Virus record (IMG/VR): IMGVR_UViG_3300008108_000016
Span: 62,001 to 126,000 of that record
Strand: one strand, 5' to 3'
Source of the DNA: a virus
DNA length: 64,000 bases
Positions 53,185 to 62,100 of this stretch are shown in pieces (position 1 is the first letter of the stretch; every line of letters starts with the position of its first letter). The notes below the pieces were generated by a model. It was not told the origin of the DNA. It searched no databases and saw nothing but the letters and a program-made list of their open reading frames with translations. Made by a program: the position numbers and the translations under genes.

Positions 53185-54002
53185 AAATTTTATTTATAAC
53201 AAAAGGAGATAGTCCAGATTATATGTCTGATATGGTTTTCCATGGGGGTAAGTCTATTTACGGTAATGATTTTTACGAATCAAATAAAGTTTGGTATATG
53301 TATGACGACTTAAAAAATAAACAAAATCTTTATGGAAGAGGGTTTACCATGTACGGTAAAGTACCATTTAAATTATTTAATGATATTTCTCAAAAAATTA
53401 CAGAAATGATTAGTGATAAATATTTTGACAAAATAATTTATGGTTCTGTTTGGAGGTGTATGGACTATTTTGATTTGGTAAAAAAAGTTTACAATAAAAA
53501 AGACGTATTACTTATTGATGGAGAAGATACTCCAGTCATCAAAGAAGACATTAAAAATTTTGGAAAATATTTTAAAAGAGAACTTTATCGTGATGACAAT
53601 GAACTTTACCCAATTAACTTTGGTGTACCTGAAGAACTCATATTAAATAATGTCGGAGAAAAAGTAAAAAAAATATCGGACATAGTACCAAATACTAATA
53701 GAAAGTATGTTTTTGATAATGAAAATGATTATTATAAAGAATATTCTAATTCGTGGTTTGCACACACAAGAAAAAAGGGGGGGTGGGATTGTTTAAGACA
53801 TTATGAAATTATGATGAATGGGTGTATTCCATTGTTTGAAAATTTAGATGCCTGCCCAAAAAACACTATGACGGACTTTCCTAAAAAAGAAGTTTTAAAA
53901 TTTATGAAAGAAGGGGAAAATATAGAAAATAACCAATATATTTTAGACTATACAAAAAATAGATTAACAACAAAAAAAATAATAAAAAAAATATTAGTAT
54001 GA
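53181..54002 (+). CDS. Glycosyltransferase-like protein, family unclear
   Basis: The 273-aa protein starts MKILFITKGDSPDYMSD. The distinctive C-terminal region is SWFAHTRKKGGWDCLRHYEIM followed by NGCIPLFENLDACP, near 195-225. The small motif E-x-M-x-N-G-C-x-P resembles the donor-binding segment of exostosin/GT1-like proteins (E ... G-x-x-P). It sits with four-base overlaps between two methyltransferases. It is placed in sugar transfer from this segment and context. Confidence 0.45.
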   Translation: MKILFITKGDSPDYMSDMVFHGGKSIYGNDFYESNKVWYMYDDLKNKQNLYGRGFTMYGKVPFKLFNDISQKITEMISDKYFDKIIYGSVWRCMDYFDLVKKVYNKKDVLLIDGEDTPVIKEDIKNFGKYFKRELYRDDNELYPINFGVPEELILNNVGEKVKKISDIVPNTNRKYVFDNENDYYKEYSNSWFAHTRKKGGWDCLRHYEIMMNGCIPLFENLDACPKNTMTDFPKKEVLKFMKEGENIENNQYILDYTKNRLTTKKIIKKILV

Positions 54003-54571
54003 AAAAAATAGTACAAATAGGAGCAAACAAAGGTAACGATGATTTAAGTCAAATTATAAAAAATGATCAACCTGAGATTTTAATACTTGTCGAACCAATG
54101 TTTCTACATAATGATAATTTAAAAAGCCACTATTCTTGGGTTAATAATTTATATATAGAAAATTTAATAATAAGTGACGTAAAATCCAATAATGTTGATT
54201 TTTATTACCATTTGGATGATGGTCCAGGGTTTGAGGTTGCTAGTGTTGATATTAATCACATAACTAAACATTACCCAAATACGGTGGATAAGATTGTTAA
54301 AACAAGTTTAGAATCTATAACTATAAATGAGTTATTTGAAAAACACAATTTATCAAAAATTGATATCCTTTTTATTGATGCAGAAGGTATTGATGATATC
54401 ATTATAAGATCTATAAATTTTTCTAAAGTAGAAGTTAATCAAATTTATTTTGAAAATTTACACATAAAAGATTTTGGAGTGTATGATTACTTAAAAAGTA
54501 TTGGTTACAAATTAACTATGAAAACTGGAAGTCATGGTTGGTGTTCATTAGCAGAAAAAATAAATAATTAA
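53999..54571 (+). CDS. FkbM-family methyltransferase (copy 1)
   Basis: The 190-aa protein has a SAM-loop (IVQIGANKGNDDLSQII), the acidic LILVEPM and the FkbM-type IDILFIDAEGIDDIII near 122-136. FkbM enzymes O-methylate sugars or polyketide hydroxyls. It overlaps the preceding gene by four bases and is followed ten bases later by a second FkbM-like gene of clearly different sequence, so two positions of a sugar may be methylated. Confidence 0.7.
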   Translation: MKKIVQIGANKGNDDLSQIIKNDQPEILILVEPMFLHNDNLKSHYSWVNNLYIENLIISDVKSNNVDFYYHLDDGPGFEVASVDINHITKHYPNTVDKIVKTSLESITINELFEKHNLSKIDILFIDAEGIDDIIIRSINFSKVEVNQIYFENLHIKDFGVYDYLKSIGYKLTMKTGSHGWCSLAEKINN

Positions 54572-54581
54572 AATATAAAAT

Positions 54582-55193
54582 ATGTCAGCTCAAAATAACA
54601 TAGATAAAATAGTTTTAGAAATATTTGGTATTGATAAAACTTTTGTAGAAGCGGGTGGATCACACCCACAAGATCAAAACAACACACATCTTTTAGAAAA
54701 TCATGGATGGGTTGGATTGGTCGTTGAACCAAAAACGGATTTTAATATGATGTATAAAACATATAGATCTAAAACTATATTAGAAAATTATGTCTTAGTG
54801 AGTAATAAATATGAATATGATGAAATTGATGGTGACTTTTCTCACTATATGGTAGGTGGAGTTTTTAATAATCATTTATCTGGTACATGGAACCCAACTA
54901 AATATAAGTGTACAACATTAGATACGTTATTGTCTAAACATAATATTAATGAGGTACATTTTCTAAGTTTGGATGTTGAGGGGTATGAAAATGAAGTAAT
55001 TGAGGGAATAAACTTTGATAATACTTTCATACATCTTATAGTTGTTGAAATCCATAATTTTAATGGTGTGCCTACTAATTTTGATTACCTTACTAACTAT
55101 GGTTTTGAAAAGGTTAAATCTGTTGGTAACAACCATCATGATTTCTATATGAATATTAAAAGTGAATTTTACGAAAAATCAAAAACAATTTAA
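54582..55193 (+). CDS. FkbM-family methyltransferase (copy 2)
   Basis: The 203-aa protein has KTFVEAGGSHPQDQNNTHLLE near 20 (SAM loop variant), GLVVEPK (acidic strand end), and VHFLSLDVEGYENEVIEGI near 125, the L-D-x-E-G motif of FkbM proteins. TFIHLIVVEIHNF follows. It is preceded by an A-rich leader (AAAATATAAAATATG) rather than a coupled start. Confidence 0.75.
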   Translation: MSAQNNIDKIVLEIFGIDKTFVEAGGSHPQDQNNTHLLENHGWVGLVVEPKTDFNMMYKTYRSKTILENYVLVSNKYEYDEIDGDFSHYMVGGVFNNHLSGTWNPTKYKCTTLDTLLSKHNINEVHFLSLDVEGYENEVIEGINFDNTFIHLIVVEIHNFNGVPTNFDYLTNYGFEKVKSVGNNHHDFYMNIKSEFYEKSKTI

Positions 55194-55195
55194 AA

Positions 55196-56233
55196 ATGAA
55201 AAAAATTTTAATTTTAGGTGGGGGTGGATTTATTGGAGGACACCTCTCCAAAAAGTTGAGTAACGAAGGAAATTTTGTAAGAGTAGTTGACATTAAAAAA
55301 CACGAATACTTTAATGAAAAAGAATTTTGTTCTGAATTTATACTGGGAGATTTAAGGGATCCACATTTTGTATCAACAATAATGTTTGCGCCAAATCAAA
55401 TATCCGTTGACGATAAAAAAAATTCATTTGATGAAGTTTACCAATTAGCAGCAGATATGGGGGGTGCGGGATATATTTTTACAGGAGAAAATGATGCAAA
55501 TGTTATGCACAATTCATCATTAATTAATTTAAATGTTGCTTACTATGCATCTAAATTTAATGTTAAGAAAGTTTTTTATTCTTCATCCGCTTGTATGTAT
55601 CCTGAACATAATCAGTTAGATACTGAAAACCCAAATTGTGAGGAATCATCCGCATATCCAGCAAATCCAGATAGTGAGTACGGATGGGAAAAATTATTTA
55701 GTGAAAGATTATATTTTGCCTTCATGAGAAATTATAAATTAGATGTTAGAGTTGCAAGATTTCATAATATCTTTGGACCTTACGGAACTTGGGGTGGGGG
55801 TAAGGAAAAGGCACCAGCCGCTATGTGTAGAAAAGTTGCAGAAACAGAAGATGGTGGTGAAATAGAAGTTTGGGGTGATGGCAATCAAACAAGATCATTT
55901 TTGTATATTGATGATTGTATTTCGTCAATTTTAAAAATGATGAACAGTGATTTTGTTGGACCAGTAAATATCGGATCAGAGGAAATGGTAACAATAAATG
56001 AATTGGCACAAATGACAATCTCAATATCAGGAAAAAATATAAAAATTAAAAATATTGATGGAAAAGATTTTTTTAATAAATATGGGTTTAAATGCCCTGT
56101 AGGGGTTAAAGGTAGAAATTCAGATAATAGATTATTTACCGAAAAAATAGGAGACCCTAATTATAATGATTTAATTGTTGGGTTAGAGAAAACATATAAA
56201 TGGATTAATAATGAAATATCTTCATTATCATAA
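55196..56233 (+). CDS. GDP-mannose 3,5-epimerase-like NAD-dependent SDR
   Basis: The 345-aa protein has the dinucleotide loop ILGGGGFIGGHLSKKL (residues 5-20). VYQLAADMGGAGYI, VFYSSSACMYPEHNQL and YPANPDSEYGWEKLFSERL follow, with catalytic Ser/Tyr-x3-Lys. These segments closely follow plant and bacterial GDP-mannose-3,5-epimerases, which make GDP-L-galactose or L-gulose. A different GDP- or UDP-sugar epimerase is possible. It starts a run of four sugar-building genes. ATG 56211 of the next frame lies inside it. Confidence 0.8.
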   Translation: MKKILILGGGGFIGGHLSKKLSNEGNFVRVVDIKKHEYFNEKEFCSEFILGDLRDPHFVSTIMFAPNQISVDDKKNSFDEVYQLAADMGGAGYIFTGENDANVMHNSSLINLNVAYYASKFNVKKVFYSSSACMYPEHNQLDTENPNCEESSAYPANPDSEYGWEKLFSERLYFAFMRNYKLDVRVARFHNIFGPYGTWGGGKEKAPAAMCRKVAETEDGGEIEVWGDGNQTRSFLYIDDCISSILKMMNSDFVGPVNIGSEEMVTINELAQMTISISGKNIKIKNIDGKDFFNKYGFKCPVGVKGRNSDNRLFTEKIGDPNYNDLIVGLEKTYKWINNEISSLS

Positions 56234-56237
56234 TACT

Positions 56238-57071
56238 ATGATAGAAAAAATAATAAATTTCACCCCAACAGGAACTCAAACAACCAGAACAAATTCATTT
56301 GCACCATTAACTCCTAATGAAATTATTGATGAGGTTCATGAGGCTTATGAGTTAGGTATAACTTTAACTCATATTCATGCTAGAGATCCATTAACTTTAG
56401 AAAACACATACAAAAAAAATGTGTATGAGGAAATTATAAATGGTATAAAAAAGTATTGTCCCGAGTTAAGTGTTTGTGTTTCTTTATCCGGAAGACGTTT
56501 TCCTGAATTTGAGAAAAGGTCGGAAGTACTTGAATTATACCCCGATATGGGATCACTTTCAATGTCGTCTTTAAATTTCCCGAAATCAGCATCTATTAAT
56601 GAACCTGATATGATTATTAAATTAATTAATAAAATGGAAGAATATGGTGTTATTCCTGAAATAGAATGTTTTGATTCAGGAATGTTAAATTATACAAATT
56701 ATTTAATAAAAAAAGAACTATTAAAACCACCATACTATATTAACACAATATTTGGTAATTTATTTAACTCACAATTAGAACCATCAACAATATCAACAAT
56801 TATTAATAACAAACCACAAAATTCACATATGTGTTTTGGTGGGATTGGTGATCATCAATTAAATTCAAATATTATGGGATTAATTTATGCGGATGGAATT
56901 AGGATAGGTCTTGAGGATAATCTATATTTTAAAAACAAAGAAAAAACAACAAACATTGATTTATTAAAAAGAATACATAGAATTATTAATGAAATGGGAT
57001 TATCTATCTTAACCCCATCAAATTTCAGAAAAAATGGATTTAAAAACAAATACAATAACAGTCTTAGGTAA
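56238..57071 (+). CDS. BKACE (DUF849) family beta-keto acid cleavage-like enzyme
   Basis: The preferred start at 56238 (MIEKIINFTPTGTQ) gives 277 aa; a 56211 start adds nine residues. Family features: NFTPTGTQTTR, LTHIHARDP near 45-53 (two His for Zn), then IEIEC-like PEIECFD and HMCFGGIGDHQ, and IRIGLEDNLYF near the end. BKACE enzymes cleave a beta-keto acid with acetyl-CoA to acetoacetate and an acyl-CoA. The next gene is an acyltransferase overlapping by 38 bases, so it may supply an unusual acyl donor. The substrate is unknown. Confidence 0.72.
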   Translation: MIEKIINFTPTGTQTTRTNSFAPLTPNEIIDEVHEAYELGITLTHIHARDPLTLENTYKKNVYEEIINGIKKYCPELSVCVSLSGRRFPEFEKRSEVLELYPDMGSLSMSSLNFPKSASINEPDMIIKLINKMEEYGVIPEIECFDSGMLNYTNYLIKKELLKPPYYINTIFGNLFNSQLEPSTISTIINNKPQNSHMCFGGIGDHQLNSNIMGLIYADGIRIGLEDNLYFKNKEKTTNIDLLKRIHRIINEMGLSILTPSNFRKNGFKNKYNNSLR

Positions 57072-57684
57072 AAGTGATGCAACAATATCACTAATTTTGA
57101 ATAATTTAGAATCAAACAATCTTTTTCCAAAAATTGAAATTATAAATAATTTAAACCTTGAAGTTATCTATGATTTTAATAACCCAAATTTTCAAATAGA
57201 GATTAAAAATTACTTACAAAATACTCCATTGAATTACTGTTTAGGTGGTTATACCCCAAAAGTAAAAAAAACTCTATTTAATTATTTTAATTTACCTATT
57301 GATGGTTATGTAAATATTATACATAAATCATCTGAGATTGCATCAACAGTATCTTTAGGTTATGGAATTTTAATGAACGCATTGATATCAATTGCTCCTC
57401 ATACTAATATTGGTAATTTTGTCTCTATAAACGGACAAGTATTACTAGGACATCATGTTACTATAGATAATTTTGCAACATTAAACCCTAAAGTGTGTGT
57501 TGCGGGTCATTGTGAAATTGGAGAGGGATCAACAATTGGTATGGGGTCAAATGTGTTAAATGGTGTGAAAATAGGTAAAAATGTTGTGATCGGTGCGGGG
57601 TCTGTTGTTACTAAAGATATACCTGACAATGTTGTTGCCTACGGATCGCCTTGTAAAATAATAAGAGAAAATACTATCACATGA
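57034..57684 (+). CDS. Hexapeptide-repeat sugar O/N-acyltransferase (NeuD/PglD-like)
   Basis: The 216-aa protein has an N-terminal Rossmann-like part (ITVLGKSDATISLIL) and a left-handed beta-helix of hexapeptide repeats from about 100 (SIAPHTNIGNFVSINGQ, HVTIDNFATLNPK, EGSTIGMGSNVLNGV). It ends VAYGSPCKIIREN. PglD/NeuD/PerB-type enzymes acylate a 4-amino sugar nucleotide. The catalytic His-type segment GQVLLGHHVTI is present. It overlaps the aminotransferase by four bases, which supports an amino-sugar pathway. Confidence 0.8.
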   Translation: MDLKTNTITVLGKSDATISLILNNLESNNLFPKIEIINNLNLEVIYDFNNPNFQIEIKNYLQNTPLNYCLGGYTPKVKKTLFNYFNLPIDGYVNIIHKSSEIASTVSLGYGILMNALISIAPHTNIGNFVSINGQVLLGHHVTIDNFATLNPKVCVAGHCEIGEGSTIGMGSNVLNGVKIGKNVVIGAGSVVTKDIPDNVVAYGSPCKIIRENTIT

Positions 57685-58787
57685 TTTCAGTATTTGGTTC
57701 AAAATATACTCAAGAAGATATTGACGGAGTAATAGAATGTTTAAAGAATGGTTGGACGGGAATTGGGTCAAATGTTAAAAAGTTTGAGTCAGAATTTAAA
57801 CAAAGATTAAATGTTGATAATTTTCTAATGGTAGACTCAGGATCTAACGCTTTATATTTGGCGTTAAAAAATTTAAACCTCCCTAAAGGATCTGAAGTTA
57901 TTTTACCATCATTTACTTGGGTTAGTTGTGCTCAATCAATTTTATTAAACGATTTAATTCCCGTTTTTTGTGATGTTGATCTATATACACAAAATGTAAC
58001 AGTTGATTTAATACAAGAAAAAATAACAGATAAAACATCAGCAATAATGATTGTTCATTATGCGGGATTACCTGTTGATATTAAACCTATTATTGAATTA
58101 GGTTATCCTGTAATAGAAGATACTGCCCATGCGGTTGACTCTAAAATAGATGATAAATATTGTGGAACATTTGGTGATGTTGGTATATGGAGTTTTGATT
58201 CCGTTAAAAATATTGCCGTTGGCGAAGGTGGGGGGATATATTTTAGAGATAAAAAAATGTCAGAAAAATCATTACAAATGAGGTATTGTGGTATTGGTTT
58301 CTCGGGATTCAATAATGCGCAAAATGATCCAAATAAAATATGGTGGGAATATAATATAACCACCCCAAATGTTAAAATGTTACCATCTGACATTGAGGGG
58401 TCATTAGCGTTAACACAATTAAAAAACTTACATTTAAATCAAAAAAGAAGAAAAGAAATTTGGGATTACTATCAAGAAAGTTTTAAAAATATAAATTTAA
58501 TAACTCCGACAGAGTGTAAAAAAAATGAAACCCATTCATATTTTACTTACTTCATACAAATGAATGAAAATATTAGAAATGAGGTTGCCAAAAATTTATT
58601 TGACCTTGGGATATACACAACTTTAAGATATCATCCTTTACATTTAAATCCAATTTATAAAACAAATGTTAGATTACATAATTCAGAAAAATTAAATAAA
58701 ACAGGTTTAAACATACCTTTACATCAAAACTTATCTGATGAGGATGTAAATTATGTATGTGATAAATTAAAAAAAATAATAAAATAA
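57681..58787 (+). CDS. DegT/DnrJ/EryC1-family sugar aminotransferase
   Basis: The 368-aa PLP enzyme has MVDSGSNALYLALKNLNL, EVILPSFTWVSCAQSI, VIEDTAHAVDS and SFDSVKNIAVGEGGGIY, where Lys near 176 holds PLP. GTFGDVGIWSF and a C-terminal TLRYHPLHLNP complete the DegT pattern. It adds an amino group to a keto-sugar nucleotide, usually before acylation by a NeuD/PglD-like enzyme such as the one just upstream. No dehydratase for making the keto sugar is in this window. Confidence 0.88.
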   Translation: MISVFGSKYTQEDIDGVIECLKNGWTGIGSNVKKFESEFKQRLNVDNFLMVDSGSNALYLALKNLNLPKGSEVILPSFTWVSCAQSILLNDLIPVFCDVDLYTQNVTVDLIQEKITDKTSAIMIVHYAGLPVDIKPIIELGYPVIEDTAHAVDSKIDDKYCGTFGDVGIWSFDSVKNIAVGEGGGIYFRDKKMSEKSLQMRYCGIGFSGFNNAQNDPNKIWWEYNITTPNVKMLPSDIEGSLALTQLKNLHLNQKRRKEIWDYYQESFKNINLITPTECKKNETHSYFTYFIQMNENIRNEVAKNLFDLGIYTTLRYHPLHLNPIYKTNVRLHNSEKLNKTGLNIPLHQNLSDEDVNYVCDKLKKIIK

Positions 58788-59395
58788 TGCTACACATAAT
58801 TACACCTCTTTATAGATACGAAAATCTAACTCAACTATTTAGTTCAATTTATGCGAATGATGATATAACTTGGCATATCGCACATTCAAATAAAAAACCC
58901 TTACCTGAATTGGAATTTTTAAAAAGTAAAAATATAAAAATATATAGTGTGGATTGTTTAGATACAGATGCAACCAGTAAAAGAAATGAAGTATTAAAAA
59001 ATATCAAAAATGGATATTTTTGTTTTCTTGATGATGATACAATTTTCCACGAAAATATGTATATGAAATACCGTGAATGTGTTGATCACAATTTTGTTGG
59101 GATGATAATCGGAGAACAAATAGATAATGATGGGAAATTAAGATTGGTTGCAAGTAAACCTGTATTCCGTAGGATAGACACTGGAAATGTATTATGTCAT
59201 CATTCTTGTTTATCTGAATGTGAATGGCCAAGTGAATACATACCCGAAGTTAATCAGAAAGATTTTCTTTTTTGGGATTCTGTCTATAATTATTACAATA
59301 AAAAATGTGGTATTTGGAATCAACCAATAAGTTACTACAATAAATTATCAAAAATAGAAAATGACAACAAGAAAAAAACCAAGTCAAACAAATGA
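58787..59395 (+). CDS. GT2-like glycosyltransferase
   Basis: The 202-aa protein begins MLHIITPLYRYENLTQLFSS and has DATSKRNEVL near 61 and NGYFCFLDDDTIFHENMY, with D-D-D near 80 for metal binding. It is shorter than full GT2 enzymes but keeps the core. Its 3' end overlaps phoH by 35 bases, an exceptional overlap here, and its Lys-rich tail comes from that overlap. It probably uses the sugar built by the preceding cassette. Confidence 0.72.
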   Translation: MLHIITPLYRYENLTQLFSSIYANDDITWHIAHSNKKPLPELEFLKSKNIKIYSVDCLDTDATSKRNEVLKNIKNGYFCFLDDDTIFHENMYMKYRECVDHNFVGMIIGEQIDNDGKLRLVASKPVFRRIDTGNVLCHHSCLSECEWPSEYIPEVNQKDFLFWDSVYNYYNKKCGIWNQPISYYNKLSKIENDNKKKTKSNK

Positions 59396-60101
59396 ACAGG
59401 TTGAATCTAAACCCTTCTCAAGAAAAGATTTCATAAACTCAGTCATTAAGAAAAAACAAAAAAACAAATTTTTATCCACAAATCAAGAAGAATATTATAA
59501 CATTCTAAAAGACAATCAAATCACAATTTGTTCAGGACCTGCTGGTGTAGGTAAAAGTTATATATCAATGAAAGCCGCGGTAGATCTTTTATTAGATCCA
59601 AATAACGCATATGAAAAGATAATAATTGTAAGACCTGCAGTTGAGGCCGAAGAGAAATTAGGATCATTACCTGGTAACTTGGAGGAAAAATTGGATCCAT
59701 ATATTTTCCCATCTTATTATCTTTTAAATAAAATTATTGGTAAAGAAGCAAGAGAAGAATTAAAAAAGGCTGAAATAATTGAGGTGTTTGCATTGGCCTA
59801 TATGAGAGGTATGAACATTGATAATTCAATTTTAATATTTGAGGAAGCGCAAAATTCAACACCAAATCAAATGAAATTATTGTTAACAAGAATAGGATTC
59901 AACAGTAAGTTTTTCATATCAGGAGACTTAGAACAAACAGATAGATATAAAGATAAAAAACAATCGGGTCTATATGATGCATTACAAAGATTTAAAAATG
60001 TTAATGACATTGGAGTATATGATTTTAGAAACGCCAAAAACGTTAGAAATCCATTAATTGGTAAAATACTTGACAAATATGATGAAGAGAATAGGGATTG
60101 A
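59361..60101 (+). CDS. phoH: PhoH-like P-loop ATPase
   Basis: The 246-aa protein has CSGPAGVGKSYISMKAAV (Walker A, near residue 57-74) and ILIFEEAQNSTPNQMKLLLTRIG (Walker B, near 157-180). KFFISGDLEQTDR follows. These are the PhoH/PhoL signature, common in T4-like and marine phages, with roles proposed in RNA or nucleotide metabolism. The first 40 residues are a charged extension. It is followed by a HAD-like protein with an overlapping start. Confidence 0.9.
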   Translation: MTTRKKPSQTNEQVESKPFSRKDFINSVIKKKQKNKFLSTNQEEYYNILKDNQITICSGPAGVGKSYISMKAAVDLLLDPNNAYEKIIIVRPAVEAEEKLGSLPGNLEEKLDPYIFPSYYLLNKIIGKEAREELKKAEIIEVFALAYMRGMNIDNSILIFEEAQNSTPNQMKLLLTRIGFNSKFFISGDLEQTDRYKDKKQSGLYDALQRFKNVNDIGVYDFRNAKNVRNPLIGKILDKYDEENRD

Positions 60102-60765
60102 GATTAACGGAGTATTGAGGGATACAATTGGGAAATTTAAACATTTGTATGAAAAACATTTAATTGAAAATAATGGATTTGATGTAGAATCTATTGACAA
60201 AACGTATGAGTTAACTTTTTCAGGCGATACTGACGAGTTAGTTGAGATGAATGAGAGTACCAATGTTAATTGGTTTAAATATGAGATACTAAGTGAAGTT
60301 GATTCTCTTGAACTTGATAAACATTTCTCTTTTCAGTCAAAAGAGGAGTTATATTCATTTATGTACGAAGATTATACAATGGAATTATTTGGTCATGCAC
60401 CATCAACGGAAACTCTAACATTTAATTACTTGAATGATTTTTACCTTAATTTAAGAGATGAAAATGATATTATAATATTGTCAGATGAGATTGGTAGATC
60501 AAAACCATCCTCACTTTTCTTCTTATCTAAGTTTGGATGTTTGGTTGAAAAGATAATTTTTTACTCAAATCAAACAAAAAATACAATTTGGGATAATGTA
60601 GACATTTTACTTACCTCAAACCCTGACTTATTATTAAATCATCCACCAAATAAAATAGTGGTTAAATTTATAACAGATTACAATAAACAAACACCCTCAA
60701 AATATCAGATTGAATCATTGTCTGAATTTGAGAATTTAATTAAAGAATTAAAAGAATATGCTTAA
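60079..60765 (+). CDS. HAD-like hydrolase of unknown substrate
   Basis: From ATG 60079 (MMKRIG; the next codon is also ATG) the product is 228 aa. The N-terminus KRIGIEINGVLRDTIGKF matches the position of HAD motif I, but the usual D-x-D reads E-x-N-G-V-x-R-D, so the nucleophile is changed. DIIILSDEIGRSKPSSLFFL near 135 resembles the motif II-III stretch. It may be a non-catalytic or altered relative of the 5'-nucleotidases seen in T4-like phages. It overlaps phoH by 23 bases. Confidence 0.5.
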   Translation: MMKRIGIEINGVLRDTIGKFKHLYEKHLIENNGFDVESIDKTYELTFSGDTDELVEMNESTNVNWFKYEILSEVDSLELDKHFSFQSKEELYSFMYEDYTMELFGHAPSTETLTFNYLNDFYLNLRDENDIIILSDEIGRSKPSSLFFLSKFGCLVEKIIFYSNQTKNTIWDNVDILLTSNPDLLLNHPPNKIVVKFITDYNKQTPSKYQIESLSEFENLIKELKEYA

Positions 60766-61033
60766 GATCCTTGGTGAATATTATTATGTTGATATGGACA
60801 TGATTGATACATTTACAAAAATTGAAGATACGAGTGAACCAACTGAAGAAAATGAAATGGATGGTACAAAAGTACATATTGTAAAATACGAAACCGTAAA
60901 ATTTATGTTGGAAATTGTAATGGATCAACAATCAGAAGTTGATGAAAAATTATTAGGTAGTTCAGAACTTTCTATTCCATTTAAATTGGCATTTAACACT
61001 CTTTTAAATAAAAAAATAATTAATAAACTTTAA
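60758..61033 (+). CDS. Small acidic protein of unknown function
   Basis: The 91-aa product starts eight bases inside the upstream stop. It is acidic in the first half (DTSEPTEENEMDG) and helical in the second (SIPFKLAFNTLLNKKII). No family is known to me. Tight coupling to the neighbouring genes supports it being real. Confidence 0.45.
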   Translation: MLKILGEYYYVDMDMIDTFTKIEDTSEPTEENEMDGTKVHIVKYETVKFMLEIVMDQQSEVDEKLLGSSELSIPFKLAFNTLLNKKIINKL

Positions 61034-61037
61034 AATT

Positions 61038-62099
61038 ATGAATCAAGAACAACTATCAAAACTTGAAAAGTCTATTCAAACAATGAAAGATAAACAGTGT
61101 AGAATTTATCTTGTTGTACAGGACACAAAAGGAAACGCCAAAGCCTCAATAAGATATATATATCAAGTTGGAATGGCTCTTAAAAATAACGGATTTAATC
61201 CAATCATTCTACACGAAAAACCAGATTACTTTGGTGTGGGTAATTGGTTAGGGGAAGAATATATGACTGAATTACCTCACATGGCAATTGAGGGGACTAA
61301 TCTTGAGGTTTCCCCTGAAGATCTAATTATTATTCCCGAAATTTATGGATTTGTTATGGATCAAATCACAAAACTTCCTTGTGGTAAAGTGGTGTTATGT
61401 CAGGCGTATGATCATATTTTTGAAACATTAAACCCCGGAGACACTTGGTCAAGGTTAGGTTTCTACAAATGTATCACAACATCAGAAAAACAAAAGGAGG
61501 TTATTGAAACGTTAATGAGAGGAGTATCTATTGATGTCTTACCACCTGTAATTTCGGAATGTTTTGAAAAACAAACATTACCACCTAAAACTATAATTTC
61601 TGTACATACCAGAGATCAAAGAGAAACTGTTAATCTTATCAAGGCATTTTATGCTAGGTTTCCACAATATAGATGGATAACATTTAGAGATATGAGAGGG
61701 TTATCTGAAAAAGAATTTGCAAACGCAATGAAAGAAAGTTTCTGTTCTGTTTGGATGGATCAAACAAGTGGTTTTGGAACATTCCCTCTTGAATCATTCA
61801 AAATGGGAATCCCTATTATTGGTTTAGTCCCTAATCTAGTACCTGAATGGATGAATGAGGATAATGGTATATGGATTAACAACCCAAATATGATGGTAGA
61901 CGTTATTGCGGATTTTACTCAAAACTGGCTTGAGGATAATATTAGTCCTGTTATTTTTGAGGGTATGGAAAAAACAATATCAGAGTATTCTGACATGAAT
62001 AGATTTGAATCAAACGTTGTAGAACTTTTTAGTAAAATGATTGACACTCGTTTAGAATCATTTGAAGAACAATTAAATAAATTTGAAACAATAGAATAA
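61038..62099 (+). CDS. GT-B (GT4-like) glycosyltransferase
   Basis: The 353-aa protein has a two-lobe layout: IYLVVQDTKGNAKASIRYI near 24-42 and LLIIPEIYGFV-type strands. CITTSEKQKEVIETLM, then a C-terminal IISVHTRDQRETVNLIKAF, and GFGTFPLESFKMGIPIIGLVPN follow near 250-275, the donor-binding E-x7-x motif region. It has no N-terminal signal, so it acts in the cytoplasm. It is directly followed by a GT2 gene one base later. Confidence 0.72.
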   Translation: MNQEQLSKLEKSIQTMKDKQCRIYLVVQDTKGNAKASIRYIYQVGMALKNNGFNPIILHEKPDYFGVGNWLGEEYMTELPHMAIEGTNLEVSPEDLIIIPEIYGFVMDQITKLPCGKVVLCQAYDHIFETLNPGDTWSRLGFYKCITTSEKQKEVIETLMRGVSIDVLPPVISECFEKQTLPPKTIISVHTRDQRETVNLIKAFYARFPQYRWITFRDMRGLSEKEFANAMKESFCSVWMDQTSGFGTFPLESFKMGIPIIGLVPNLVPEWMNEDNGIWINNPNMMVDVIADFTQNWLEDNISPVIFEGMEKTISEYSDMNRFESNVVELFSKMIDTRLESFEEQLNKFETIE

Positions 62100-62100
62100 T

